64,000 nucleotides of DNA from Thioclava sediminum (GTDB taxonomy: Bacteria > Pseudomonadota > Alphaproteobacteria > Rhodobacterales > Rhodobacteraceae), in contig NZ_MPZV01000002.1 in NCBI RefSeq assembly GCF_002020355.1, positions 62,001-126,000 on the forward strand. Direction: 5' to 3'. Both the position numbers and the translations under genes were made by a program. How positions within the stretch are numbered: position 1 is the first letter of the stretch; every line of letters begins with the position of its first letter. Under the pieces are notes generated by a model, which saw nothing but the letters and a program-made list of their open reading frames with translations, had not been told where the DNA came from and ran no database searches. Below, piece after piece: positions 1 to 8,945 of the stretch.

Positions 1-452
1 GCCATCACGATATAGGGCGTCGTCGGAGCCTCCCCCGGCGGCAAGGCCTCGGGCATCCGATCCCCCGGTTCCCCGAGCGATTTGATATACTGGTAGAGCG
101 AGCGCAGATCGCTCTCGGGCATGGCATGCACGTTGTAGAACGGCATTGGCGGCTTAGCGTCAAAGGTCTTCGCGTATTCCACGAAACCGTCCTCATCCAT
201 ATCCTTGATCTCAAGGCGCAAATTGACCGCGTAGGTCGTGCCCCACGGCCCCTGCCAGCCAAGCGGCACGCCTTTGAGCGCCGCCTCCGGGTCGATCTTG
301 CCGCCGGACTCGTTGTACCCAGCCGTGTGGCAGTCGTGGCAACCCGAGGTGATCGAGACCAGTTTGCCCCGCTCCACCGAGACCTCCTGAGCAACCACAG
401 CCGAAGAGCTGGCCAGCGCGCCAAGCGCGGCCAGAATAAGAACGCGTTTCAT
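1..452 (-). CDS. small periplasmic cytochrome c (3-prime end beyond window)
   Basis: About 150 codons are visible and the frame runs off the left edge. It starts at the ATG complementary to 450-452, behind a GGGGAGGGAG ribosome site. Residues 1-22 form a signal peptide (MKRVLILAALGAL then SSSAVVAQ). A single haem-binding CHDCH motif follows near residue 40, so the protein should be exported and carry one covalent haem c. The later segment (PPMPFYNVHAM) may supply the distal Met ligand region. The electron partner is unknown. The gene lies downstream of urtE on the same strand, but a 217-bp gap separates them and no functional link to urea uptake is evident. Confidence 0.8.
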   Translation of the reverse strand, partial: MKRVLILAALGALASSSAVVAQEVSVERGKLVSITSGCHDCHTAGYNESGGKIDPEAALKGVPLGWQGPWGTTYAVNLRLEIKDMDEDGFVEYAKTFDAKPPMPFYNVHAMPESDLRSLYQYIKSLGEPGDRMPEALPPGEAPTTPYIVM

Positions 453-669
453 GGGTTTCTCCCTCCCCTAACAGACGCGCCCCTCCCGGCGCGCCTCTCC
501 CTGAGGTCCGGCCTTACGTCCAAACAGACCTGACCTTGCGGAAAGGATGCGCCCAAAGGGGCGAGTCCGGCAATTAGATAAAAGACAGGGTCTCGCAGCC
601 GTGTTCAGGCAACGGATAGCGATGAGGCACGAACCTCACGACGGCGCGAAGCGGGCTGCGCCATCTGCC

Positions 670-1365
670 TCAGACGCTGACCACCTCGCGCAAAGCCTCG
701 CGCGTCAGGGTCTCTTTCGTCCCCTCCATCGCGACCGCGCCGCGCTTGAGCACGTAGAAGCTATCGCCCAGATCATGCGCGAAGTCGAAATACTGCTCGA
801 CCAGCACAATCGCCATATCGCCCTTCTCGCGCAGGTAGGAGATCACCCGCCCGATCTGCTGGATGATGTTGGGCTGGATGCCCTCGGTGGGCTCGTCCAG
901 CAACAACAGCTTCGGCTTCATCAGCATCGCGCGGGCAATGGCGAGCTGCTGTTGCTGTCCGCCCGAGAGGTCCCCGCCCCGGCGGTTCAGGAAGTCCTTC
1001 AGGATCGGGAACAACTCGTAAATCTCGTCCGGGATGACATGCTCGGATTTCGGAAGGCAGGCGAAAGCCGTCTCCATGTTCTCGCGCACGGTCAGCAGCG
1101 GGAAGATCATCCGGCCCTGCGGCACATAGCCCAGCCCCGCCTTCGCCATCGCCTGCGGCGGCACCCGGCCCATCTCCGCGCCATCGAGCGTGACAGACCC
1201 GCCCGAGCGCAGATGCGTCCCTGAGATCGCCTTCAGCAACGAGGTCTTACCCACCCCGTTGGTCCCCATGATGCAAGTCACCTCGCCCGCGCGGGCCACC
1301 ATGTCGATCCCGTGCAGGATCTGGCTGCCCCCGTAATGGAGCGTCAGCCCCTCTGTCTTCAGCAT
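670..1365 (-). CDS. urtE: urea ABC transporter ATP-binding subunit UrtE
   Basis: 231 aa, one of the two cytoplasmic ATPases driving urea import. It has a Walker A (GTNGVGKTS), an ABC signature (LSGGQQQQLAIARA) and a Walker B (LLLLDEPTEG). The LivF-like length and its place as last gene of an urtABCDE series fix it as UrtE. I chose the ATG at 1365 (MLKTEGLTL); the frame extends to a TTG at 1392 that would overlap urtD. It lies 16 bp after urtD, so it is almost certainly co-transcribed. Confidence 0.93.
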   Translation of the reverse strand: MLKTEGLTLHYGGSQILHGIDMVARAGEVTCIMGTNGVGKTSLLKAISGTHLRSGGSVTLDGAEMGRVPPQAMAKAGLGYVPQGRMIFPLLTVRENMETAFACLPKSEHVIPDEIYELFPILKDFLNRRGGDLSGGQQQQLAIARAMLMKPKLLLLDEPTEGIQPNIIQQIGRVISYLREKGDMAIVLVEQYFDFAHDLGDSFYVLKRGAVAMEGTKETLTREALREVVSV

Positions 1366-1381
1366 CGCGGGTTTTGTCAGA

Positions 1382-2152
1382 TCAGCGGCCAAGATACACC
1401 TCGATCACGCGTTTGTCGGCGGTCACATGGTCGAGCGAGCCTTCCGCCAGAACCGACCCCTCATGCAGCACCGTCACCTTGCAGTTCAGACGGCGCACGA
1501 ATTCCATATCGTGCTCGACCACGACCACGGCATGATCGCGCGCCAGATCGACCAGCAGCGCGGTGGTCTGCTCGCGCTCGGCCAAGGTCATCCCGGCGGC
1601 GGGTTCGTCTACCAGCAGCAGCTTCGGCTCCTGCGCCAAGAGCATCCCGATCTCCAGCCATTGCTTCTGCCCGTGGCTCAGCTCGCCCGATTTGCGCGGC
1701 AGCTGATCGGCGAGGCCCACCTGCGCCGCGATCTCTTCGACCCGCGCGCGATCCGCATCGCCGGCCTTCCAGCCCAGCACCGCGAAGGGGCTGCGATTGG
1801 CCTTCAGCGCCATCATCAGGTTCTCGGTGACGGTCTGATCCTCGAAGACGGTGGGCTTCTGGAATTTCCGCCCGATCCCGATCCGCGCGATCTTCGCCTC
1901 GTTGAGCCGCAGCAGGTTGGTGGAGCTTTCCCCCCACAGCACAGAGCCCTCATCGGGCCGGGTCTTGCCGGTCACGATATCCATGAAGGTCGTCTTGCCC
2001 GCCCCGTTCGGCCCGATCACCGCGCGTAGTTCGGTCGGGCCGATATTGAAGCTGAGATTGTTGATCGCCTTGAACCCGTCGAAGCTGACGGAGATGCCCG
2101 AGACCTCCAGCAGGGTCTGCGCCCCTGCCCCCGGTTTGATCGCGACATTCAT
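1382..2152 (-). CDS. urtD: urea ABC transporter ATP-binding subunit UrtD
   Basis: 256 aa, LivG-like ATPase of the urea importer. It has a Walker A (GPNGAGKTT), a signature (LSHGQKQWLEIGM, with the LSHG variant common in UrtD) and a Walker B (LLLVDEPAAGM). The start is the ATG at 2152 (MNVAIKPG), which overlaps the urtC stop by 4 bp (ATGA). A longer upstream frame lies inside urtC and is ignored. It pairs with UrtE on the cytoplasmic face of the UrtB/UrtC channel. Confidence 0.93.
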   Translation of the reverse strand: MNVAIKPGAGAQTLLEVSGISVSFDGFKAINNLSFNIGPTELRAVIGPNGAGKTTFMDIVTGKTRPDEGSVLWGESSTNLLRLNEAKIARIGIGRKFQKPTVFEDQTVTENLMMALKANRSPFAVLGWKAGDADRARVEEIAAQVGLADQLPRKSGELSHGQKQWLEIGMLLAQEPKLLLVDEPAAGMTLAEREQTTALLVDLARDHAVVVVEHDMEFVRRLNCKVTVLHEGSVLAEGSLDHVTADKRVIEVYLGR

Positions 2153-3372
2153 TCCTGCGCCTCCTCTTCCCGGAAGGAGCCTTTGTCGAGCCCGAGCGGC
2201 GCGCCGTGGCGGTTCGGACGGCGAATGCCCTCGAAAAGGTCGATCAGCCCCGACAGTCCCTTCGGTGCGAACAAGGTCACCAGCACGAAGGCGAGCCCCA
2301 ACAGCACCTGCCACCAATCGACCCAGTCGATCGTGTAGAAACCCAGCGGCAGATCGGGCACGCGGCCGCCGGTAAACCAGCTCGAGACGATGGAAACGAA
2401 GGCCGCCCCCATCACCGCACCATAGAGCCGCCCGCGCCCGCCGATCGCGACCCAGACCGCGAGGTAGATCGAGGCGATAGGTGCCATCTCGCCCGGGTTG
2501 ATGATCCCCGCCTGCGGGTAATAGAGCGCCCCCGCAATGGCCGCGATCACCGCTGTCAGGGTGAAGACGAACAGCTTGTAGCCCTCGACCGAATAACCAA
2601 GGAAGCGCACCCGCGCCTCGTCATCGCGGATGCCGCGAATGACCGAGCCGAACTTGCCCGAGACGATCAGCGACGCCGCGATATAGCCCAGCCCCAGCGC
2701 CAAGGCCGAGGCCCAGAGGAACCAGATCGACAGATGATCCTGCCCCGCGCTCACGCCGGGAATGTTCTGCAGCCCCGAAAGCCCGTTATTGCCACGCAGC
2801 CCGCTCTCGTTCTGGAACAGGTAGAGCGACAGCGCGAGCGTCATCGCCTGCGTCAGGATCGACAGGTAAACGCCCGTGACGCGAGACCGAAACGCGAGCC
2901 AGCCGAAGATCAGCGCCAAGAGCCCCGGCACCAACACCACGAACAGCAGCTGCATCGGCAGGTTGCCCGCGAAGGTCCAGATCGCAGGCAAGTCCGATCC
3001 ACCCACCACGCCAAAGATTTGCGTGCCGATGGCGTCATTGACCTCCTGCGGGGTCATCGGGAACTCACCCGCCGATTTCAGCACGATGTCGCGGGTGCGC
3101 TCATACATGAGCCACATGCCGATCATGTAACCGCCCAGACCGAAGAAGGCGAAATGGCCGAGCGACAGGATGCCCGTATAGCCCCAGACCAGATCCATCG
3201 CGATGGCGATCAGGCACAGGCACAGCGTCTTGCCCAGCGTCTTAACCATCGAGGTCGAGATCGCCCCAGGCCCGTAGGCATGGGAGAGGAAGGTGACGCC
3301 CAGCGTGAAGACCGCGAGGATCAGCAGGAACCACAAGACGGAGGGGTTCTTGGCGAGAAATCCGGATTTCAT
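2149..3372 (-). CDS. urtC: urea ABC transporter permease UrtC
   Basis: 407 aa, LivM-type inner-membrane permease with roughly ten hydrophobic segments from about residue 10 to 365 and a charged C-terminus. It carries the branched-chain amino-acid permease hallmark of YMIGMW-type helices and an RVRFLGYSVEGYK cytoplasmic loop contacting the ATPase. I chose the ATG at 3372 (MKSGFLAKN); upstream in-frame sequence is intergenic, including a G/C hairpin. The end overlaps the urtD start. Confidence 0.92.
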   Translation of the reverse strand: MKSGFLAKNPSVLWFLLILAVFTLGVTFLSHAYGPGAISTSMVKTLGKTLCLCLIAIAMDLVWGYTGILSLGHFAFFGLGGYMIGMWLMYERTRDIVLKSAGEFPMTPQEVNDAIGTQIFGVVGGSDLPAIWTFAGNLPMQLLFVVLVPGLLALIFGWLAFRSRVTGVYLSILTQAMTLALSLYLFQNESGLRGNNGLSGLQNIPGVSAGQDHLSIWFLWASALALGLGYIAASLIVSGKFGSVIRGIRDDEARVRFLGYSVEGYKLFVFTLTAVIAAIAGALYYPQAGIINPGEMAPIASIYLAVWVAIGGRGRLYGAVMGAAFVSIVSSWFTGGRVPDLPLGFYTIDWVDWWQVLLGLAFVLVTLFAPKGLSGLIDLFEGIRRPNRHGAPLGLDKGSFREEEAQE

Positions 3373-3393
3373 GCGCGGACCTCCGATGTTGCG

Positions 3394-3446
3394 GCGGGGG
3401 TTTCGCACCCCCGCGCCCCCGCGGGATATTTGGACCAAGAGGAAGG
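3394..3446 (-). repeat. 3-prime composite element (hairpin plus ATATCCC box) after urtB
   Basis: On the gene strand, about 20 nt past the urtB stop, lies CTTCCTCTTGG, four bases, then AAATATCCC. A perfect 8-bp hairpin follows (stems 3394-3401 and 3407-3414). It is one of four copies in the window; see also 16152, 23326 and 47541. It sits between urtB and urtC inside the operon, so if it is a terminator it must be partial. Confidence 0.6.
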
Positions 3447-3466
3447 GATAAGGGTGTGTGCCATGC

Positions 3467-5449
3467 TCAATCCCCCGCGGCCCGGCCCTTGAGCGCGATA
3501 ATGCCGCGCGGGCGGAACTGGATGAAGATGATGATGAAGAGGATCATGTAGGTCTGCGCCGCGAGCGTATTCGACGGGTTGAGCCATTCGATCCCCTTCT
3601 GCAGCACGCCTATCAGGGTCGCGCCCGCAAGCGTGCCGAAGATCGAGCCGACACCGCCGACCACGACCGTCATGAACGACTGCACGATATAGTCCTGCCC
3701 CATCTCGGAGGTGACTTTCGCGAAGAGCCCGATGGCCACGCCCGCGATCCCGGCGATGCCCGAGCCAAACCCGAAAGCGAGCATGTTGATGCGATCCGGG
3801 TTGATCCCCATCGAGGCCGCCATCGACGGGTTCTGCGTGACCGCGCGGACCTCCAGCCCGAGGCGCGTCTTGCGCATCACCCAGAGATAGAGGGCAAGGA
3901 AAATCAGCGCCAAGACGAAGATCGCGATCCGGATATAGCTGATCGACACCACGTCATTGAGCGTCCACGCCCCTTCCAGCCACGGCGGCGAGGTCAGCGG
4001 ACGCGCTTGCGTGCCGAAGATGTTCTTGAAGAGCTGTTGCAGCGCGATGGAAATACCGAAGGTCGCCAGCAGCGTCTCGAGCGGGCGTTTGTAAAGGTAC
4101 CGGATCACCAGCCGCTCCATTGCGACGCCCGCGCCGAAGGTGATCGCAAAGGCCAGCGGCAGCGCGATCAGGATCGACAGCGTGTAATCGGGCACGAAGA
4201 GCTGCACGACATAGCCCGTATAGGCGCCCATCGTGATGAACTCGCCATGGGCCATGTTGATCACGCCCATCACCCCGAAGGTGATCGCAAGCCCGATGGC
4301 GGCGAGGAAATAGATCGAGGCGAGCGAGAGCGCATCGAGGCCGAGATCGACCGTCTGCATCCCCGCCACCGTGCGGCTCACCCGGGTCAGTGCGGCCTCG
4401 GCGGCGGCGGTCACTTCCGGGTCTGGCTCGGCATAGATATCGGCGAATTGGTGATCGGCGACGAGCGCCGCGGCCTCGGCATCGGTCAGCCGCGTCGGCA
4501 CCTCGCCGGCAGCGGCCAGCGTCGCATAGGCCTCCTCGCGCTTGGCCGGATCGGCCATTGCAGCCAGTGGCAGCCCGCCCACCTGACCGTTCTCGACATG
4601 CGCGGCCAAAGCCTGCTGCATCTCGGATGCCGAAATCCGCGCGGGCGCCAGATCGGCCGAGACCAGCATCGCATAGGCCTCATCTTCGGGGATATCGCGA
4701 CCCGGCTTGAGCGTTTCCGCAACATTGCCCTCGGGCGCGCCTTCGAACACCTTGCGGGTCGTCGCCACCAGCGGGTTCAGCGTCGCGCGGAAGTCCAGCC
4801 CCAGATCGGCCCCGAAACTGTCGATCGCCGCGACGCGCTCTTCGGCATCCTTGCCGAAGCGGATCGTCAGCAGGCGTTCCAGCCGCTGTTTTTCCGCCTT
4901 GATCGCGGGATCGGGCTCGTCGGGGATCGAGGCGCGCAGCGGCTCCAGATGCGAGGCCTCGCCATTGCGGTCGATCGCGGTCAGCGCCTCGCGGCGTTTC
5001 TTCGGATCTGGGTCGCTGAGCAGAAACCGCACCAGCGCCACACCGATCTCGGCGCGCACGCCGGAATTCGGCTTCACTTCCTTGATGTCGGATTTCGGCG
5101 CGGTGCCGGCGGGCTCTCCGGTGACCGGATCGCTTAGCTCGTATTCGCTGCCGGATTTCTTCACGATGAAGAAGGCGCCGTCGCTTTCGCGCAGCCCCAC
5201 GCGCTTGTCGGACCAGGCCTGCAGGAAGCGCGAGGCCCCCTCGCCCGAACCGGCGACCGCCTCGATGACCGGGCCGATCGTGCGGCGCGACGGCTTGGCG
5301 ATCTGCTTGGCATAGTCCTGAAGAACGGCGCGCAGCCCCGTGGCTTCGCTTTGCGTGGCCTCCGCCTGCGGCGCGTCGCCCGCATCCTGCGCCAGCCCCG
5401 GCAGAGCCAATGCCAGAACAATCCCGAGCGCGATCAAAAACTTGCGCAT
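3467..5449 (-). CDS. urtB: urea ABC transporter permease UrtB with long periplasmic N-terminal extension
   Basis: 660 aa. Residues 1-21 are a signal peptide (ALALPGLAQ). Residues 22 to about 365 are a soluble, largely helical, charged region with short repeated helix pairs. Residues from about 370 to the end are the LivH-type permease, beginning with the helix that contains GVMGVINMAHGE. An N-terminal extension is known in proteobacterial UrtB, but the one here is long, making the protein about twice the size of LivH. It forms the membrane channel with UrtC. The gene lies 58 bp after urtA, separated from it by a hairpin. Confidence 0.9.
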   Translation of the reverse strand: MRKFLIALGIVLALALPGLAQDAGDAPQAEATQSEATGLRAVLQDYAKQIAKPSRRTIGPVIEAVAGSGEGASRFLQAWSDKRVGLRESDGAFFIVKKSGSEYELSDPVTGEPAGTAPKSDIKEVKPNSGVRAEIGVALVRFLLSDPDPKKRREALTAIDRNGEASHLEPLRASIPDEPDPAIKAEKQRLERLLTIRFGKDAEERVAAIDSFGADLGLDFRATLNPLVATTRKVFEGAPEGNVAETLKPGRDIPEDEAYAMLVSADLAPARISASEMQQALAAHVENGQVGGLPLAAMADPAKREEAYATLAAAGEVPTRLTDAEAAALVADHQFADIYAEPDPEVTAAAEAALTRVSRTVAGMQTVDLGLDALSLASIYFLAAIGLAITFGVMGVINMAHGEFITMGAYTGYVVQLFVPDYTLSILIALPLAFAITFGAGVAMERLVIRYLYKRPLETLLATFGISIALQQLFKNIFGTQARPLTSPPWLEGAWTLNDVVSISYIRIAIFVLALIFLALYLWVMRKTRLGLEVRAVTQNPSMAASMGINPDRINMLAFGFGSGIAGIAGVAIGLFAKVTSEMGQDYIVQSFMTVVVGGVGSIFGTLAGATLIGVLQKGIEWLNPSNTLAAQTYMILFIIIFIQFRPRGIIALKGRAAGD

Positions 5450-5470
5450 CCCGTCCCCTTAGGATGAAAC

Positions 5471-5498
5471 GGCCGGGAGAGGCGCACCCCTCCCGGCC
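5471..5498 (-). terminator. intercistronic hairpin between urtA and urtB
   Basis: Perfect 9-bp inverted repeat: GGCCGGGAG at 5471-5479 and CTCCCGGCC at 5490-5498, directly after the urtA stop. There is only a weak T-run on the minus strand. Such hairpins after binding-protein genes usually stabilise or attenuate the transcript, giving more UrtA than permease; that role is inferred. Confidence 0.6.
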
Positions 5499-5507
5499 AA
5501 GACACGA

Positions 5508-6812
5508 TCAGTAGTTCGATTTCTTCTGAACGCAGGTTTCGGTCTCGGTGTTGTACATGCCGCAATCGAGACCCGGCCAATCCGACTTGAGCACCGCCGA
5601 TTCCGGCAGGAAGTCGGTCCAGGCGTCGCCCGGCACGGGGTCGGTCTGCGAGATGATGTCGAACTGTCCGTCTTCCATGATCTCGCCGATCAGAACCGGC
5701 TTGGTCAGGTGGTGGTTCGGCAGCATCTTCGCGGTGGAGCCGGTGAGGTTCGGGAATTCCTGCCCCGGCATCGCGGCGATGACTTCGTCGACATTGGTGG
5801 AGCCGACCTGCTCGACCGCCTGCACCCACATGTTGAAGCCGATATAGGTGGCTTCCATCGGGTCGTTGGTCACGCGGCTGTCGTCGCCGGTGAAGGCGTG
5901 CCACTGCTTGATGAAGGCCGCGTTCTCGGGCGTGTCGGCGCTCTCGAAGTAGTTCCACGCGGCCAGCTGACCGACGAGGTTCTTGAGATCCGCCTCACCC
6001 AGACCGGACAGCTCCTCTTCGCCGACCGAGAAGGCCACGACGGGGATATCCTCGGCGGTGATGCCGGACGCTGCGAGTTCCTTGTAGAAGCCGATATTCG
6101 CGTCGCCGTTGATCGTCGAGATCACGCCGACCTTCTTGCCGTCCGCGCCCAGCGCCTTCACGTCGGAGACGATCTTCGACCAGTCCGACTGCCCGAAGGG
6201 GGTGTAGTTCACGAAGATATCTTCCTTCGCGATGCCCTTGTCCTGCAGATAGGCTTCGAGAATGTTGTTCGTGGTGCGCGGGTAGACATAGTCGGTGCCC
6301 AGCAGCGCGAATTTCTCGACGCCAAGCTCTTCGAGGAAATAATCCACCGCCGGGATCGCCTGCTGGTTCGGGGCAGCACCGGTGTAGAACACGTTGCGCG
6401 AGCTTTCCTCGCCCTCGTATTGCACCGGGTAGAACAGCAGACCGTTGAGTTCCTCAAGGACCGGCAGAACCGATTTACGCGACACCGAGGTCCAGCACCC
6501 GAAGATCACGTCGACCTTGTCCACGGTGATCAGCTCGCGCGCCTTTTCGGCGAACAGCGGCCAGTCGGAGGCCGGGTCGACCACGACCGCCTCGAGCATC
6601 TTGCCGTTGATGCCGCCTTTCTTGTTCTGCTCTTCGACCAGCATCAGGACCGTGTCCTTCAGCGTGGTTTCCGAGATCGCCATCGTGCCCGACAGCGAGT
6701 GCAGAACGCCAACTTTGATCTTGTCGTCCTCCTGCGCGAAGGCGAAGCCCCCGCTCATCGACATGGCCCCGGCCAGAGCCGCAGACATCATAAGTTTACG
6801 CCGATTGATCAT
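5508..6812 (-). CDS. urtA: urea-binding periplasmic protein UrtA
   Basis: 434 aa. The signal peptide covers about residues 1-26 (MINRRKLMMSAALAGAM then FAFAQ). The mature part is a type I periplasmic binding fold starting IKVGVLHSLSGTMA, followed by the UrtA-specific stretch FGCWTSVSRKSVLPV and LFYPVQYEGEESS, which distinguishes it from LivJ-type amino-acid binders. It captures urea for UrtBCDE and is the first gene of the operon. Adjacency to urease supports the substrate. The start is the ATG at 6812, preceded by GAGGGAA. Confidence 0.95.
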   Translation of the reverse strand: MINRRKLMMSAALAGAMSMSGGFAFAQEDDKIKVGVLHSLSGTMAISETTLKDTVLMLVEEQNKKGGINGKMLEAVVVDPASDWPLFAEKARELITVDKVDVIFGCWTSVSRKSVLPVLEELNGLLFYPVQYEGEESSRNVFYTGAAPNQQAIPAVDYFLEELGVEKFALLGTDYVYPRTTNNILEAYLQDKGIAKEDIFVNYTPFGQSDWSKIVSDVKALGADGKKVGVISTINGDANIGFYKELAASGITAEDIPVVAFSVGEEELSGLGEADLKNLVGQLAAWNYFESADTPENAAFIKQWHAFTGDDSRVTNDPMEATYIGFNMWVQAVEQVGSTNVDEVIAAMPGQEFPNLTGSTAKMLPNHHLTKPVLIGEIMEDGQFDIISQTDPVPGDAWTDFLPESAVLKSDWPGLDCGMYNTETETCVQKKSNY

Positions 6813-6992
6813 TTCATTTCCCTCGTTAGCGTCGACCCTGCGCGGCCCTTGATGGGCTCATTCTGCAGGTGCCGAACCTCCACTATTGGTAACGGTCGAG
6901 GCCATCCCTCCGACCAGGGGCGCACAGCCGAGCGCCTCCGACATCCAATCCCTCGCGCTGCGATGCGGCAAAAAATTCCGGCACCACGCAGC

Positions 6993-7016
6993 AAAAAACC
7001 CGCCGAATGGGCGGGT
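6993..7016 (-). terminator. rho-independent terminator of the urease operon
   Basis: On the minus strand after ureG: ACCCGCC, a 5-nt loop, GGCGGGT, then six T residues (6993-6998 read as A on the plus strand). It separates the urease operon from the urtABCDE operon, so the two are likely transcribed independently. Confidence 0.8.
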
Positions 7017-7077
7017 CTGCCGAAGTTTTCGCACAAATTGTGAGTTTTCGCCCAATAAATGGGCAACTATTTCGTTA

Positions 7078-7704
7078 TCAGGCTGGAATCGATTTCAGCG
7101 CCAAACCACCCTCGCGCTCGAGAAATGCGACGATCTCCTCGATGCCCGCACCTTGGCGCAGCCGCGCCATGACATAGGGCTTCGACCCGCGCGCGGTTTT
7201 CGTATCCGCCTCCAACTGCGCCAGATCGACCCCCACATGCGGTGCGAGGTCCACTTTGTTCACCACCAGAAGGTCGGACTTGGTCAGCCCCGGCCCCCGC
7301 TTGCGCGGGATGTCCTGCCCCGCCGCCGTGTCGATCACATAGATCGTCAGATCGGCCAGTTCCGGCGAGAAGGTCGCCGCCAGATTGTCGCCGCCGCTCT
7401 CGATTAGCACCAGTTCCAGATCGGGGAGTTGCGCGGTCAGATCGGCGATGGCCGCCAGATTGATCGACGCATCCTCCCGGATCGCCGTATGCGGGCAGCC
7501 CCCCGTCTCGACCCCGCGAATACGCTCGCCCGGCAGCACCTGCGCGCGCATCAGCGCCTCGGCATCCTCGCGCGTATAGATGTCGTTCGTCACCACCGCC
7601 ATCGACACGCGCGACGCCAAGGCCCGCGCCAGCTGCTCGGTCAGCGTGGTCTTGCCCACGCCCACCGGTCCGCCAATTCCCACGCGCAAAGGTCCGTTGC
7701 CCAT
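7078..7704 (-). CDS. ureG: urease accessory GTPase UreG
   Basis: 208 aa. The P-loop is GPVGVGKTT near the N-terminus. The UreG Cys-Pro-His nickel motif occurs as [12 protein letters not shown], and the G-domain lysine motif as [10 protein letters not shown]. It supplies GTP hydrolysis for nickel insertion into apo-urease with UreD, UreF and UreE. It is last in the operon, 9 bp after ureF, and followed by a terminator. Confidence 0.96.
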   Translation of the reverse strand: MGNGPLRVGIGGPVGVGKTTLTEQLARALASRVSMAVVTNDIYTREDAEALMRAQVLPGERIRGVETGGCPHTAIREDASINLAAIADLTAQLPDLELVLIESGGDNLAATFSPELADLTIYVIDTAAGQDIPRKRGPGLTKSDLLVVNKVDLAPHVGVDLAQLEADTKTARGSKPYVMARLRQGAGIEEIVAFLEREGGLALKSIPA

Positions 7705-7713
7705 ATCCTCACC

Positions 7714-8352
7714 TCAAGTCTTGAAGAGACGCACATCGAGCGTCTCGTGTTTCATGGCCGAGACCTCGGCGCGAAAGGCGCTGAAGCTCAGGTCCGTCAG
7801 TTCCGCCTGCGCCGCGCGTGCCGCGATCTCGGCGATTTTTCCGTGCAGCTCGCTCAGAACCGTTTGTCCCGCGATTTGCCCCAAAGGGACAAGCCGGATC
7901 GCCGCAGAGACGAGGTTCGACGCGAAAGAATGCTGGAAGAGGGAAATCACCTCCGTGGCCGGCAGGTCCAGATCGCGCGCCGCCTCGGCCAGTGCGACCG
8001 GCAATATCCGCGGCGGCAGCTCGACGCCCCGCAACCCCGCCTGCGCCAGCGTGAAGGCCGCGCCCTGTTCCGCCGTCTCACGCAGCCGCTCGGCCGAACC
8101 CGCCATCGCGCGGCCCAGCGCGTCCAGTTCCTCCAGATCGCCACCGCGCAGCCCGCAGGCCAGCAGCACCGCATCGGACCAGCCCGCGCCATGCTCCAGC
8201 ACATCGCCCAGCCATATCGCGAACCCCGCCGCATCCCTGATCTCGCCCGCCGCCACCGCCTGCTCCAGCCCATGCGAATAGGCGAACGCCCCGGTCGGAA
8301 AGGCCGGAGAGAGCCATTGCATCAGGGACAGAGGCGCGGTCGGATCAGGCAT
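7714..8352 (-). CDS. ureF: urease accessory protein UreF
   Basis: 212 aa, all-helical UreF family. Recognisable blocks are LMQWLSPAFPTGAFAYSHGLE near the start and a C-terminal region from SFASNLVSAA to GQTVL. It acts in the UreD-UreF-UreG activation complex on apo-urease. I chose the ATG at 8352 (MPDPTAPLS), which overlaps the ureE end by 8 bp; upstream in-frame codons only read the His-rich tail of ureE in another frame. Confidence 0.94.
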   Translation of the reverse strand: MPDPTAPLSLMQWLSPAFPTGAFAYSHGLEQAVAAGEIRDAAGFAIWLGDVLEHGAGWSDAVLLACGLRGGDLEELDALGRAMAGSAERLRETAEQGAAFTLAQAGLRGVELPPRILPVALAEAARDLDLPATEVISLFQHSFASNLVSAAIRLVPLGQIAGQTVLSELHGKIAEIAARAAQAELTDLSFSAFRAEVSAMKHETLDVRLFKT

Positions 8353-8875
8353 GGTCGTGATGATGGTCGTGGCTGTGCGAATGGTCGTGGTCATGCGAAT
8401 GGGAATGCCCATGGTGATGCGAATGCCCGTGCTCGTGCCCCATCGTGCGCCCCATCCCGTAGGCGCCGCCCTCGGGTTGGAAGGTCTCGACCGCGGGCGA
8501 AACCACCGCCCCCAGCTGCTTCAGCATCGCCTCGAGCACATGATCGGCGCGGATCACCAGCCGCTCCGCCTCGATCTGGCACGGCGTGTGACGGTTGCCG
8601 ATATGCCAGGCCAGCCGCGTCAGATCGCCCTTTACAACCAGCACCGGCTCCAGCGCCGGACGCACCTCGATGAAGCGACCGTCCTCCAGCACGAAGGCCT
8701 CGCCGCCCGTGAGGTTCGTCACCTCCGGCAGATCCACCAGAAACCCCGCGCCCGAGCCCGCAACCAGCCGTTTGCGGCGCAGAAACCGCCCCTCGTAATC
8801 CAGCGCCACATAGTCGACCGCCGCCTGCCAGGCACCTTTCGGCGCCACTTTTTCGGCCTTCGGATAATCGCTCAT
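8345..8875 (-). CDS. ureE: urease nickel chaperone UreE with His-rich tail
   Basis: 176 aa. The N-terminal half is a UreE fold containing the conserved Ni-binding GNRHTPCQIE segment. The C-terminus is a histidine-rich tail in which more than half of the last 30 residues are His, alternating with Ser, Asp and Gly. The tail should bind several nickel ions. I chose the ATG at 8875, behind AAGGGGAG. It is separated from ureC by 429 bp holding an opposite-strand gene, so a separate promoter or read-through is needed. Confidence 0.94.
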   Translation of the reverse strand: MSDYPKAEKVAPKGAWQAAVDYVALDYEGRFLRRKRLVAGSGAGFLVDLPEVTNLTGGEAFVLEDGRFIEVRPALEPVLVVKGDLTRLAWHIGNRHTPCQIEAERLVIRADHVLEAMLKQLGAVVSPAVETFQPEGGAYGMGRTMGHEHGHSHHHGHSHSHDHDHSHSHDHHHDHA

Positions 8876-8945
8876 TCTCTCGGCTCCCCTTAACGCTTTC
8901 TCAAACCTCCGACCGCAGACTGCTCTGCAGCAAAGGAGTCTTTCA

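Noticed and set aside
5-424. 139-codon Arg/Ser-rich minus-strand frame at the left edge
   Set aside because: It overlaps the cytochrome c gene in another frame; the CHDCH motif, signal peptide and ribosome site belong to the frame starting at 452.
6960-6992. Sigma-54 type promoter before urtA
   Set aside because: A GG and GC pair is present but with the wrong spacing for -24/-12, so NtrC-type control could not be supported.
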